64,000 nt of DNA from Corallococcus coralloides DSM 2259 (GCF_000255295.1 NC_017030.1:9026328-9090327), one strand, 5' to 3'; counted from the stretch's first letter, positions 7,735 to 17,301 are shown. The notes: generated from the sequence alone by a model not told the origin. Program-made: numbers and translations.

Positions 7735-8457
7735 ATGCCGTCCTCTTGCTGCTCGGTCCTCGAGTTGCGCCAGTACACGCTGCATCCCGGTCAGCGGGAC
7801 GTCCTCATCTCGCTCTTCGACCGGGCCTTCATCGAGTCGCAGGAAGCCACCGGCATGCACGTCATCGGTCAGTTCCGCGACGAGGACCGTCCGGACCGGT
7901 TCGTGTGGCTGCGAGGCTTTCGCGACATGGCCTCACGGCGCGAAGCCTTGAGCGCGTTCTACGGCGGCCCGGTGTGGAAGGAGCACCGCAACGCCGCGAA
8001 CGTGACCATGCAGGACTCCGACAACGTGCTGCTCCTGCGGCCGGTGCGGCCAGACACGGGCCTCGCGCATCCGAGCGCGTCCCGACCGCCTCCAGGCGCG
8101 GATGCACGTCCCGACTCCCGGGTGGAGGTGACGGTCTGCTACCTGAAGGCTCCCGCCGCTGAAGCCCTCACGGCCTGCTTCGAACAGCACATGCGCCCGG
8201 TGCTCACGGAGCTGGGCGCCCCGCCCCAAGGCCTGTTCCAGACCGAACCCGCGGAGAACACCTTCCCTGCCCTGCCCGTGCGCACGGGAGAGCACGTCTT
8301 CGTCTGGCTCACCATGTTCCCGGATGCCGGACACCACCAAGAGCACCTTCGACGCCGAGCCGCTGCGAAGGGCTGGGTGGAGCCGCTCCAACCGTGGCTG
8401 AGCGCGCCAATCGAACACCTGATTCTGTCCCCCACCGCGCGCTCCGAGCTGCGCTGA
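7735..8457 (+). CDS. NIPSNAP family protein
   Basis: A 240-residue protein with two ferredoxin-like (dimeric alpha/beta barrel) halves, about 6-108 and 124-235. The first half begins with the family signature ELRQYTLHPGQRDVLISLFD and contains FVWLRGFRDMASRREAL, matching NIPSNAP domains; the second half repeats the pattern (VTVCYLKAPAAEALTACFEQ, FVWLTMFPDAGHHQEHL). NIPSNAP proteins have no agreed biochemical role; some are related to antibiotic monooxygenase-type folds. It is transcribed away from the MocR-type regulator with a putative operator between, so regulation by that protein is likely. Confidence 0.8.
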   Translation: MPSSCCSVLELRQYTLHPGQRDVLISLFDRAFIESQEATGMHVIGQFRDEDRPDRFVWLRGFRDMASRREALSAFYGGPVWKEHRNAANVTMQDSDNVLLLRPVRPDTGLAHPSASRPPPGADARPDSRVEVTVCYLKAPAAEALTACFEQHMRPVLTELGAPPQGLFQTEPAENTFPALPVRTGEHVFVWLTMFPDAGHHQEHLRRRAAAKGWVEPLQPWLSAPIEHLILSPTARSELR

Positions 8458-8481
8458 CGCTTCCCCGAAAGGACCAACCCC

Positions 8482-8961
8482 ATGAAGCCCCTTCCCTCCT
8501 TGCCCACGGGCGATGTGCACGACTTCGACTTCCTCATGGGCGAATGGACGTGCGTGAACCGGAAGCTCAAGCAGCGCCTGTCGGGCAGTGACGACTGGGA
8601 CGTGTTCACGTCCAGGATGCGTTGCCAGCCCCACCTTGGAGGCCTGTCCAACGTCGAGGAGACCGTCTTCGAGCGGGGCTTCTCCGGCATGGCCCTGCGC
8701 CTGTTCGACGCGCGGGAACGCCGCTGGTCCATCCACTGGATCGACAGCCGCCACGCGGTGCTCCAGCCCCCCGTGCACGGCGGCTTCACGGGCGACCACG
8801 GCCGCTTCTACGGCGAGGACACCGAAGGAGGCCGCCCGGTCCAGGTCGTGTTCCACTGGACCCGCCTGGGCAACGACCGCGCCCGGTGGGAACAGGCCTT
8901 CTCCCTCGACGGTGAGACCTGGGAGACCAACTGGGTGATGGAGTTCACCCGGGCGAGGTAG
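8482..8961 (+). CDS. DUF1579-like small beta-barrel protein
   Basis: A 159-residue soluble protein starting 24 bases after the NIPSNAP stop, with GAAAGGA upstream of the ATG. It has the pattern of DUF1579/lipocalin-like barrels: an N-terminal FDFLMGEWTCVNRK, strands rich in Trp and Arg (RRWSIHWIDSRH, VVFHWTRLG) and a closing SLDGETWETNWVMEF. Probably co-transcribed with the NIPSNAP gene. Ligand and function unknown; the DUF assignment is by eye. Confidence 0.65.
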   Translation: MKPLPSLPTGDVHDFDFLMGEWTCVNRKLKQRLSGSDDWDVFTSRMRCQPHLGGLSNVEETVFERGFSGMALRLFDARERRWSIHWIDSRHAVLQPPVHGGFTGDHGRFYGEDTEGGRPVQVVFHWTRLGNDRARWEQAFSLDGETWETNWVMEFTRAR

Positions 8962-8982
8962 AGTTCCCCTCGGTGGCCAAGA

Positions 8983-9011
8983 GAGGACCTGGCCAACCGG
9001 GCCAGGTCCTC
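8983..9011. terminator. bidirectional terminator hairpin
   Basis: Perfect 12-base-pair stem (GAGGACCTGGCC with its complement) and a 5-base loop, located between the convergent DUF1579-like and metalloprotease genes. There is no T tract on either side, so efficiency is uncertain, but position and strength fit a shared terminator. Confidence 0.7.
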
Positions 9012-9059
9012 GGATGCGCCCATTCAGACAGGCGCCCTCCTGCCGTCAGTCCTCAGTGT

Positions 9060-12000
9060 TCAGGGATGACACAAGAGGTCCACACCGCAGGTCGAGGGCA
9101 AGGAGCAGGTCCCGCAGCTCGCGACTGTCCTCGAATTTCCGCACGTGTCCAGGACTGCGAGGGTGCCGCACTCCGCGCTGTTCTCCGTGCACAGCGTCGC
9201 ATCATCCTGGGCAACGCAGCGGATGAGGTCCAACGCATTATTGGCAGGGGTCTCTTCCGGCGCATCCGAACGTGCATGGGCCTCCAGCGTTACCGGCCCC
9301 GACGTGGTGTGGATCACGCTCACGGACACGGTAACAGTCGTCCCAAGGGACAGGTCCCCGAGCTTGCAAGAGATGAAAGTCCCCTTGAGTGCGCAGGTCC
9401 CACTGGAAGCGGTGATGGCACCGACGCTGACGTTCGCGGGAAGGTCGATCGTCAGGCTCGCATGGTAATTCACACCCGAGCCCGCGTTGTAGACAGAGAA
9501 GGTATAGGCGGTAGCCGCACCCGCGATGGGCTGGAGCGGGGCGCTGCTGCCACTGAGTTCCAGATCGCTGATGAAGGCGCTGGGATCGCAATCATCGCCG
9601 AAGCCGTCACCATCCGTGTCTATCTGAGCGGGGTTGCTGAGTGCCGGGCAGTTGTCGGAACCGTTGACCACCCCATCGCCGTCCGTGTCGACGAGCGCCC
9701 TGTCGTCGAAGACATCATGAGTGATCTCTCGCAGGGGCGCGCCCGGGACGGCCAGAACACGGTCATAGCCCGTCTGGACTTCCAACTGGAGATTCGCCCA
9801 GTCATCTTGGCCGTGAAACGGCGTCATTCCATCCTGGAACGTATCGCCATCATCGTCGCCCTTGCAGCCAAGCTCTGACAGGATATTGATATCGCGACTG
9901 ACCCCCGTATCCGTATCGTCGCTGTCCTGGTTCCAGTTGATGGGACCGGAGGCGGAGGCCACGGCGACTCCCCCCGACAGATTGCTGAAGAGCACTTTGC
10001 GTCCCGTCGGTCCCTGTACCCCCAGGGGCTCGCTCAGGGAAGTCTCGTCGAGCTTCGGCAGGGCACTGCTTGAGAAATCAAGAGGACGGTTCTCATTCAG
10101 CCCGGCCCAGCGGAACTGATGCGAGTACGACATGATGCTCAGGTAGTTCGGCTTACAGTTCCAGGGTTCATCTCCTCCATGGTCCAGTCCCAGGGAGTGC
10201 CCCAGTTCATGGAGGAACGTGGCCTTCTCCAACTCTCGCTTCATGCACTGGGGCTTCGTGTCACCCCTGCGGCAGACCCCCACCCCCGGACCGTAGGCAT
10301 CATTGGCATAGGGGTTGATCACGGACAGGGGCGAAGCCGCGTGTCCCAGGGAGACAAGGATGTCATTCCCGGCAACCTCGGCGCGCCCTGTCCCGTTCTC
10401 CGAGTTGGAATGGCCAAACAACGCGTAGCGGAACGCGAGGTGTTTTGCACCCAGCACCTTCGCGCAGGACGCGCCCGCGCGCTCACTAGCCGTTCCGAAA
10501 TTGCCGTCACATACACTCCGCGAGGCCCCGAACTTGACGAAGCCGAAAGTCGTCGTTGGTGACGTGGGCTCCTCCTCGAAGGACAGGGTTCCGATCTCAG
10601 GGACGTAGTCCATGTTGTCGACGAAGGCATGGAGGGCGATGCCCTGGGTGGCGAAGAAGGCGGTTGTATCCTCGAGGCCCACTGTGTCGGGCCGGTGGTA
10701 GTGGTTGGTCCCATCCATGAAGTCAATCTCCAGGAAGAGATCTCTCTGGCCAACCTTCGCCCCCAGCGCAGCGAGATCGTAATCCGTGACACCGTCATGG
10801 TCGAAGTCGATGCCATTCGTCTCCCAATGATCAGGGAGCCCGTCACGATCCGAGTCCACCCGGATACCACGAACGAGCAGTTCGCTGACCTGGGTCCCCG
10901 CATTGGTGACCGTATCCACAGCGAAGACTACTTGGTGGTCGCCAGGCTGTTGCTGGCGAGGCAGCCCATTGGAGTCGGTGGTGACATTCGACAACGCGTC
11001 GTAGGTGCTGACCTTCAGAACGGGATGACCCGCGAAGGTATCTCCCACCTGCAACACGGGAATGGGGCGATTGACGACTGGCGATTCGGCCGGAGTCTTC
11101 TGGGGATTCGATTGGAAATGAGCCTCGATCGTCCAAAGGCCTTCTCCTGCCCTGAACTCGCCCGAAGGGCTGGCGTGCGACGCACTGCCGAGGAATGAGA
11201 CGACATAGCTGTCCGCATAGGGGTTGGGAGCTCCCCCGCTCGGGCTGGGAATACGTACCACGTTGACACGGGAGGTGATTGCGGCCTGGACATCCAGGGT
11301 GATATCCGCCCAGCCACCTCCGGTGAGAACACGGCCCAACTGGCCCGGGCGTCCGGTCAATCGGATGAGGTCGAGCTGGTTGTTGACACGCAGCAGGAGG
11401 AAGATGCCTGGGCCAGGCGTGGTCCCCAATCCGGCAGCCGCAGCCGCGTTGACGTTTCCGTAGAAGGCAAACGCCGTCCCGTCATCGCTGATGCCTGGCA
11501 TGAGCCCGACTTCGTCGTAGTGCGTCGCTAGCGCGACGTCGAAGTTGGTGGACAGCGTGTAGTTATACGCCTTGATTCGTCCGCCTGCGGAGGCTCCCAG
11601 TGTGACCACGATGCTGCCATCGTTCGCCACCATGGGCTTGGGCGTCCGGCTCGACCCCATTTCACTGTAGGGATGGCTTCTGCCCGTCGCGAACATGTCC
11701 GGACTGACTCCCCGGTCCGCGACGAACACCGTCTTGTACTCGTCACACGGCGTCGTTGTGACGGCACAAATATCGGAGATGCTTCCGTAATCGTAGATCA
11801 GCGAATACCGCTGGGCCGTCGTTCCTCCTGTGGTCGAGGCAATGGTGACGACGGCAGGAGAACTCGGGTCGGTCTTGAACTGCCGTGCCTGGTAGACCGA
11901 ACCCGATTTCTGCTGCGCGAACAGGTAACCACTGTTGTTCAGCTGGACATTCTGCCCGAACACCCTTCCCGTCAGGGGGGGCGGTGATGGCGACGGGTGT

Positions 12001-12336
12001 AGGGCCGAAGCCCAGGCCAGCGACGTATGGCAGTTCGTCCGTACCGATGCCGATGAAGCCCACCGTCCCCTGATCGTTGATGGAAGGACCTGCGTTGATT
12101 CCGGTCAACCCATCCGCGCCAGCCGCAGCCATGATTTTGAACTTGTAATGCTTCCCGTAAAGCGTCTCGCCTCGAACGCCCAGCGTGGCGCGCTGGGTCG
12201 AGGGAGCCGCTTCCATGGCTTGAGGGACTTCGTTGGTGGGGCCACAGGAAACAAGGGCCGAGAAGGCGAACATGCCCACCCATGCCAGCCTTTGCCCACG
12301 CCGCCACCAAGCACTGCATCTGTCGTTGCCGTTCAT
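9060..12336 (-). CDS. secreted zinc metalloprotease-like lipoprotein, interrupted by a frameshift
   Basis: Two overlapping frames together encode one protein of about 1090 residues. The 5' part starts at ATG 12336 after an AGAGG site and gives a lipoprotein signal (FAFSALVSCG) plus a repeat of the INDQGTVGF type. The frame changes at a run of seven C residues (11975-11981, read on the minus strand). With six, it continues smoothly (ITAPLTGRVFGQNVQL) into the long frame, which holds more NDG/SDDG propeller-like repeats, the zinc motif HELGHSLGLDH (10179-10211) with a following Met-turn (SIMSYS), calcium-binding thrombospondin type-3 repeats (DTDGDG), a DUF11-like beta domain and a Cys-rich tail. 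Probably an exported metzincin-like peptidase. As written, the 5' frame runs to a stop at 11743. Confidence 0.75.
11975..11981 (-). other. C7 homopolymer frameshift site
   Basis: Seven consecutive C on the coding (minus) strand separate the signal-peptide frame from the protease frame. Removing one base restores a single open frame across the joint. It is either a sequencing error, a recent inactivating slip, or a switchable tract. Confidence 0.8.
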
Positions 12337-12358
12337 CCAACCTCTCATCAGGGGTACA

Positions 12359-12697
12359 TCAGGGAGTCCGGTAGCCCGAGTCCTGCGCGGATGAGGGGGT
12401 GTCATCGGGAAGTCCCCCGTCAATCCCTGGCGGGCAATGACAAACGTACCCACCAGCATCCATCCAACGGTTCTCACAAGGGCTGTAACACAGCGGCATC
12501 AGACGCCGTTCCCCCTCGCGCCCCATGCCTGAATGGCGGACCGCATCAGGGCCCATCCTCTTCGCCCCCACGCACCCCAACGGTTGCCACAACAGGGCAA
12601 GCGTCACCACGCCAAGCACCGCGGCACAGACGCGAACGGGGCGTAACGGAGGGACAGGGATTGGGCGAGCGGACTGGCGCTCCGGGAGGACACTCAT
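12359..12697 (-). CDS. small Cys-rich predicted lipoprotein
   Basis: A 112-residue protein from ATG 12697; the frame is open upstream but lacks a plausible start. It has a basic N-terminus, a hydrophobic run (VCAAVLGVVTLALLW) ending in PLGC, which reads as a lipobox, and a short Cys cluster (LCYSPCENRW, YVCHCPPGIDGG). No family recognised. It ends 22 bases before the start of the metalloprotease gene on the same strand, so the two are probably one transcription unit. Confidence 0.55.
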   Translation of the reverse strand: MSVLPERQSARPIPVPPLRPVRVCAAVLGVVTLALLWQPLGCVGAKRMGPDAVRHSGMGREGERRLMPLCYSPCENRWMDAGGYVCHCPPGIDGGLPDDTPSSAQDSGYRTP

Positions 12698-13016
12698 GAT
12701 GGACGGTGGAGCTCTTGCCGCGAGTGGATGCGCTGCCAAGGTGCGACGGGAACCAACCTTCACAGACGCCCGGCCGCCAGGAATCCCGGCCCTTCTAGAT
12801 AGTCTTTTCCTTGACTGCAATCATTTACGCCTTGGCGGAAATTTACAAACAAAACAACTTCAAGAACGGGCGGCACGAATGCAACGCTTCACATTCCACA
12901 TTCAACAGGAGGAAGGCGCGATTCCACCCTCGTTCGAGAGCCGCGACGGCGCTTGAGGAGTCTACTCCCATCCTCGTGGCTGGACTTCCCGCCAGGACGT
13001 CCGCTTGAATGCGCTC
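12698..13016. other. intergenic region, AT-rich, probable divergent promoters
   Basis: No convincing gene. The part from about 12795 to 12915 is clearly richer in A and T than the surrounding DNA (AATTTACAAACAAAACAACTT), which is where promoters for the minus-strand lipoprotein-protease pair and the plus-strand small lipoprotein would be expected. On the minus strand TTGCAG with TAGAAG 17 bases downstream is a weak -35/-10 candidate. The first 100 bases next to 12698 show nothing notable. Confidence 0.35.
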
Positions 13017-13241
13017 ATGCGCCGACTGATTGCCGCCGTCTCGCTGTTCGCCCTGGCTGGCTGCTCCTACGTGGGAGTGGGCGCGACGCCCAGGAGCCGG
13101 TTCTCGCCCCAGCCCACTGTCTCCAGCCCGGTGGTCATCCAGGTGGGCAAGTCGGACCCCGAGCCTCTCGAAGGGCCCAAGGCGGAGGAGGAGAAGCCCT
13201 CCACCGCCGTGGCCACCGATGATCCCGGCGCGACGCAGTAG
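13017..13241 (+). CDS. small predicted lipoprotein
   Basis: A 74-residue protein with a clean lipoprotein signal (RRLIAAVSLFALAGC), then a short mature region rich in Pro, Glu and Lys without predicted fold. ATG 13017 is preferred over an upstream TTG at 13005 because it places the basic residues at the very N-terminus. Function unknown. Confidence 0.65.
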   Translation: MRRLIAAVSLFALAGCSYVGVGATPRSRFSPQPTVSSPVVIQVGKSDPEPLEGPKAEEEKPSTAVATDDPGATQ

Positions 13242-13361
13242 CGGCTCGCGGGATTGTGAACGGACCGGCGCGGAATCGGTTCGACAGGCCGTGGCACCTC
13301 GGGAACCATCCGCGCTCCGCCGCCCGCCATCTGAAGGTGGGCCGCGCTCCGGAGTCACCCG

Positions 13362-14045
13362 ATGAAGCCCCATGTCATCTGCCACATGATCTCGTCCATC
13401 GACGGGCGCATCGTCGTCAAGCACTGGCCCGACCCGGCGTCGATGCGCGGTGAATACGAGCGCACCGCCGACACCTTCGACGCGGATGCCTGGATGTGCG
13501 GCCGCATCACCATGGAGGACTTCGCCGCCGAAGGGTCCGTGTCCAAGCCCGCGCCTGCCTCTCCCCTGCCCCGCACGGACTTCGTCGCTCGCAAGGATGC
13601 GGAGTCCTACGCCATCGCCCTGGATGCCCATGGCAAGCTGAACTGGGAGTCCGGCGCCATCGACGATGATCACCTCGTCGCCGTGCTCACCGAGTCCGTC
13701 TCCGACGCGCACCTCGCCCACCTGCGCGAGCGCGGCGTCTCCTATGTCTTCGGCGGCAAGCAGGACATCGACTTCGCTCGCGTGCTGGAGAAGCTCGGAG
13801 ACACCTTCGGCATCAAGACCGTGCTGCTGGAGGGCGGCGGCGGCATCAACGGCTCCTTCCTCGCCGCGGGCCTCATCGACGAGGTGAGCCTCCTCATTCA
13901 CCCCACCGCCGACGGCCTGCCCGGCACCCCGACCCTGTTCGACCGCCCCCAGGGCTCCACCGGCGCGGGCGCCGCGCTGGAGCTCACCCACGTGGAGCGC
14001 CGCGACTCCGGCATCGTGTGGCTCCGGTACCGCGTGCGGCGCTGA
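13362..14045 (+). CDS. RibD C-terminal / dihydrofolate-reductase-like reductase
   Basis: A 227-residue NADPH-type reductase fold. The N-terminus (VICHMISSIDGRIVVKHW) and AWMCGRITMEDF resemble RibD_C, and the cofactor region YVFGG and LLEGGGGINGSFLAAGLIDE matches the family's glycine-rich motif with the following acidic helix. Stand-alone proteins of this type act on pterin- or flavin-precursor-like substrates, but there is no riboflavin gene nearby, so the substrate is open. It converges on the alpha/beta hydrolase gene with only four bases between stops. Confidence 0.82.
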   Translation: MKPHVICHMISSIDGRIVVKHWPDPASMRGEYERTADTFDADAWMCGRITMEDFAAEGSVSKPAPASPLPRTDFVARKDAESYAIALDAHGKLNWESGAIDDDHLVAVLTESVSDAHLAHLRERGVSYVFGGKQDIDFARVLEKLGDTFGIKTVLLEGGGGINGSFLAAGLIDEVSLLIHPTADGLPGTPTLFDRPQGSTGAGAALELTHVERRDSGIVWLRYRVRR

Positions 14046-14049
14046 GCCC

Positions 14050-14919
14050 TCACGGATGCACCCTGCCGAGGAAGTCCCGCGACAGCGCGACGACCTCCTC
14101 CAGGTTCGTCTCCAGCGCCCAGTGCCCACCCTCCAGCAGGTGCAGCTCCGCGTCCGGCAGGTCGCGCAGCCAGGCCCTCGCGGCAGGCTCCGGCATGTAC
14201 CCATCCTGCGGCCCCCAGACGATCAACGTCGGCGGCCGGTGCTCACGCAGATACGCCTGATAGCGGGGGAACCAGCCCAGGTTCTCCTTCAGCCCTTCCA
14301 TCAGGCCGACGGCGATCTCCCGTCGCTTCGGCGTCCGCATCAGCGGCCACGACAGCTTCCACAGGTCCGGGCTGATCCGTGACGCCAGCTGCGGGGCCAC
14401 CTCACCCAGGAACTCGTCGCGGAAGCCTTCCTCGCTCACGGCCCCGGCCAGCTTCTCCCGCTCGGCCGCGCTGGGGTTCGCCCAGTACGCCTTCAGCGCC
14501 TGGTACTTCGGCCCGAGCACGTCCTCGTAGATGTCACCGTTCTGGAGGATCAACGCCGCCACCCGCTCCGGTGCGCGGATGGCCAGCCGCAGGCCGATCT
14601 GCGAACCGTAGTCATGCAGGTAGAGCGCGTAGCGCGTCAGGCCCACCGCCTGCGTGAAGCGCTCCAGGAACCCGGCGTAGCCGTCGAACGAATAGTCGAA
14701 GTGCTCGGGCGTGCCGCTATAGCCAAAGCCCGGGTAGTCCGGCGCGATCAGCCGCCAGCGGTCCGCGAGCGCGGGCAGGTAGTTCCGGTACTGGAACGAC
14801 GAGGACGGATAGCCGTGCGGCAACAGCACCACCGGCGCGTCCACGGGACCGGCTTCCCGGTAGAAGACCTCGACCCCGTCCAGGTCGAGCGTCCGGTGAT
14901 GGATGGGCGGCTGGGCCAT
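14050..14919 (-). CDS. alpha/beta hydrolase (epoxide hydrolase / haloalkane dehalogenase-like)
   Basis: A 289-residue alpha/beta hydrolase. The oxyanion-hole motif is HGYPSSSFQYR; the nucleophile elbow is HDYGSQIG with Asp in place of Ser, as in epoxide hydrolases and haloalkane dehalogenases; GGHWALE holds the catalytic His, and a cap-domain insertion lies between about 130 and 220. The Asp nucleophile excludes an ordinary esterase. The second acid is probably in VWGPQDGYMPE. No signal peptide, so cytoplasmic. Substrate unknown. Confidence 0.85.
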   Translation of the reverse strand: MAQPPIHHRTLDLDGVEVFYREAGPVDAPVVLLPHGYPSSSFQYRNYLPALADRWRLIAPDYPGFGYSGTPEHFDYSFDGYAGFLERFTQAVGLTRYALYLHDYGSQIGLRLAIRAPERVAALILQNGDIYEDVLGPKYQALKAYWANPSAAEREKLAGAVSEEGFRDEFLGEVAPQLASRISPDLWKLSWPLMRTPKRREIAVGLMEGLKENLGWFPRYQAYLREHRPPTLIVWGPQDGYMPEPAARAWLRDLPDAELHLLEGGHWALETNLEEVVALSRDFLGRVHP

Positions 14920-15019
14920 GGGCGTGCGCTCCTTCGAAAGAGGGCACGGCCATGCTCATCCGGGAGCGCGCACCGCGGCGGGCAAAGGCCACCAGCGTGT
15001 GCGGCCCCCGACAGATGCT

Positions 15020-16471
15020 TCAGGGGGCGCGCAGCAGCGTGGCGGACTCGTAGAGGCTCTGCTGCTGGAAGACGCCCGCGGCGGACGTGTCCTTCTCCAG
15101 CTTGTCCTGCACGCTCTTGGGCAGCTGCGCGTAGAGGTCCTGGCCCAGCAGCCCTTCCAGCTGGTCCACCGGCACGCGCGACTGCTGGAGCAGCGGGAGG
15201 ATGCCCTCCTTCTTGGACGGGCCTTCCTTCGTGTTCGGCACCATGTACGCGAACATCGACAGGTTGCCGTTGGGCAGCTCCAGGAGGACCGTCTTGAAGT
15301 TGTGCGTGGGGACCGCGATCTGCCGGTCGGCCTTCGAGCCCGTCGTCTGGAGGGACTCGGGCGGCAGCGGCTTGCCCTTGTCATCCAGGTACAGGTTGCC
15401 CGTGACGATGTAGGCCTTGCCGCCGGTCTCCTTCACCATCTCCGACACGCCGCGCTCCAGCGTGCGCCACACCTGCTGGTTGTGGTTGCCGTGCTGGGGC
15501 GCGATGTTGCTCATGTAGTGGCTTTCGTTCATCGCCGCCTGCGTGGGCGAGTCCTCGGCCGGCTTCATGTGCCCCCGGTCGAAACCGGTGTTGTTGTAGT
15601 CGGAGTCCACCACGCCACCCTGCTTCAGCTCCGGGTCGCGCACGAAGGTGCTGTCCAGCCGGCTGACGTCCGCGGGCGTCTCCTTCACGTCCGCCGCGGA
15701 CAGCATGTAGCTCACGAAGGTGGGCACGTTCTTGTCCGTGTCCATCAGCGTGCGCGAGTACTCCTTCAACATGTTCAGGCCGGGCGTCGCGCCGCTGGAG
15801 CCCACGCCCTGGAGCGGATCCACCTCGCCGGCGACTTCCGCCACGCGGCTCTGGAAGGCGGCCATCTGCTGGTCGGGCACCCACTGCGTGTTCGCGGCCG
15901 TGCCCGTGCCCTTGGCCTGGTTCGCCTTGGACGCGTTGATGTAGGCCGTCAGCTCGTCCGCGGAGAGCTCACCGTCGCCGTTGCCGCCCAGGAGGTCCGC
16001 GCGCTTCGCCACGGACTGCTGCCAGGGGCTGTCGAAGCTGTCCACCTTCGCGGACTGCGCGCCCCCCGCGAGCTTCGCGTCGAGCGCCGCGCGCTGCTGC
16101 TGGAGGGCCGTGGACGTGAGGAACTGCGCGTCCGTGGGCGCGGAGAGGTACGCCTCCAGCTCCTTCGCGGACACCTGGCCGTTCGAGGCCCGGTTTCCGG
16201 CAGCGCCCTCGTCCGCCGCGTGCAGCAGGCGCCCCTGCCAGCTCTCATCCGTCCAGCCGAACTTCTGCTGGAGGTCGGAGATGGCCACCTCCTTGGTGGC
16301 GGAGCGCTTCCAGCTGCCCCCCGTGGGCGCCACGACATTGGATGCGGGCGCGCTGACGGGAGCGTCCGCCCCGGCGGGCACCGCGGTGTTCGCGGGCGCG
16401 GCGGTGGGGACAGCCGCATTCGCGGGCGTGGGGCGCGGGGTGGAGACTCGCGTCGGAATTCGCGACGACAT
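15020..16471 (-). CDS. DNA/RNA non-specific endonuclease (DRGH family) with EF-hand-like segments
   Basis: A 483-residue protein from ATG 16471, which has GAGG upstream; a start at 16531 lacks one. The C-terminal half is a beta-beta-alpha-metal nuclease of the Serratia NucA type: the DRGH motif is at about 298-301 (TGFDRGHMKPAED), the metal-ligand Asn is in MSNIAPQHGNHNQQVWRTLE, and the core strand AYIVTGNLY follows. The N-terminal half has a Pro/Ala-rich region (about 1-50) and two EF-hand-like loops, one degenerate (ASNGQVSAKEL) and one good (GNGDGELSADEL). No classical signal peptide is visible, so export, if any, uses another route. Calcium dependence is inference. Confidence 0.85.
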   Translation of the reverse strand: MSSRIPTRVSTPRPTPANAAVPTAAPANTAVPAGADAPVSAPASNVVAPTGGSWKRSATKEVAISDLQQKFGWTDESWQGRLLHAADEGAAGNRASNGQVSAKELEAYLSAPTDAQFLTSTALQQQRAALDAKLAGGAQSAKVDSFDSPWQQSVAKRADLLGGNGDGELSADELTAYINASKANQAKGTGTAANTQWVPDQQMAAFQSRVAEVAGEVDPLQGVGSSGATPGLNMLKEYSRTLMDTDKNVPTFVSYMLSAADVKETPADVSRLDSTFVRDPELKQGGVVDSDYNNTGFDRGHMKPAEDSPTQAAMNESHYMSNIAPQHGNHNQQVWRTLERGVSEMVKETGGKAYIVTGNLYLDDKGKPLPPESLQTTGSKADRQIAVPTHNFKTVLLELPNGNLSMFAYMVPNTKEGPSKKEGILPLLQQSRVPVDQLEGLLGQDLYAQLPKSVQDKLEKDTSAAGVFQQQSLYESATLLRAP

Positions 16472-16617
16472 GCGGTGAACGTCCTCGGGGCCGGCGGGGG
16501 TGATGGCGGGGAGAGGGCCCCTCTCCTTCATCGTCGGAGTGACGCGGCGCCCGGTTGCGTCACTCCGCCCTTTTTCTCAGGGGGCAGGGCGTTTTTCGGT
16601 CCGGCTGGACCCGGCTG

Positions 16618-17178
16618 TCACTTAATGCCGGACTTGGAGGGGGGCGGAGGGCGGTGTCCGTCGGGCCGGGCGTGCTGGACGGCGTGGACGATGCGGGCTT
16701 CGGCCTGGAGTTTTTCGACGACGGCGGCAGGCAGGCGGGCACGCTCGGCGGCGACGGCGAGGGTGATCAGGAAGGCCTCGCTGACGGGCCCCTGTGTGGA
16801 GGTGTTGCGCTCGGCGGGGGTGAAGGCGTGGGCGTCCACCACGGTGCCGGAGGCGGTGCGCACCTTCACCGGGCGCTCCTCGGTGGCCAGGGCGAGCGCG
16901 GTCTCCAGGCGGGCGAGGACGGGCCAGGACTCGGGGGCCACGGGGCGCAGGCGCCCGGACAGCCGGTGTCCGGGCGCATCCACCAGGCGTGCGACCCGGC
17001 CGCCCCAGTTGGGCACGTGCACGTCGTAGACGACGTCCACGTCCAGGGCCTCGGCGAGCTCGCCTTCGGGGAAGTCGGGCACGGGGGGCAGGCCGTGCAG
17101 GTGCCGGCTCGCCGCAGCCGGGGCCAGGTCGAGGGAGAACGCGAACCAGGGACGCGAAGCCGCGGAGCCAGATGCCAT
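16618..17178 (-). CDS. gamma-glutamylcyclotransferase-like protein
   Basis: A 186-residue protein. The opening WFAFSLDL resembles the FAYGSNL signature of AIG2/gamma-glutamylcyclotransferase folds, GRVARLVDAPGHRLSG and the strand PVKVRTASGTVVDAHAF fit the barrel, and PVSEAFLITLAVAAE could carry the catalytic Glu. The match is partial, so enzyme activity is uncertain. ATG 17178 is the best start; an upstream TTG at 17214 is possible. A perfect hairpin directly abuts the ATG. Confidence 0.55.
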   Translation of the reverse strand: MASGSAASRPWFAFSLDLAPAAASRHLHGLPPVPDFPEGELAEALDVDVVYDVHVPNWGGRVARLVDAPGHRLSGRLRPVAPESWPVLARLETALALATEERPVKVRTASGTVVDAHAFTPAERNTSTQGPVSEAFLITLAVAAERARLPAAVVEKLQAEARIVHAVQHARPDGHRPPPPSKSGIK

Positions 17179-17194
17179 GGGGACGAGTGTCCCC
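17179..17194 (-). promoter_or_regulatory. hairpin abutting start codon
   Basis: Perfect 6-base-pair stem with a 4-base loop (GGGGAC-ACTC-GTCCCC on the coding strand) ending exactly at the ATG of the cyclotransferase-like gene. It would hold the only purine-rich, SD-like bases (GGGGA). May lower translation, or indicate that the TTG start upstream is the real one. Confidence 0.35.
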
Positions 17195-17301
17195 GGCGCG
17201 CGGCGGTGGAACAAGGGCCGGGCCGTGAGGATCCGCGTCCGGGGGGCCAGGTGGCTCCGGGCTTTCCGGGAGCAGGTGCGCTCCCGGAAGGTCCGGCACG
17301 C

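Noticed and set aside
16566..16596. CGCCCT-14-AGGGCG hairpin followed by five T on the plus strand
   Set aside because: It has a good terminator shape, but no plus-strand gene ends upstream; both flanking genes are on the minus strand.
16622..17299. 225-residue minus-strand open frame overlapping the cyclotransferase-like gene
   Set aside because: Composition is Pro/Arg/Ala-rich shadow sequence; the alternative frame has recognisable fold motifs.
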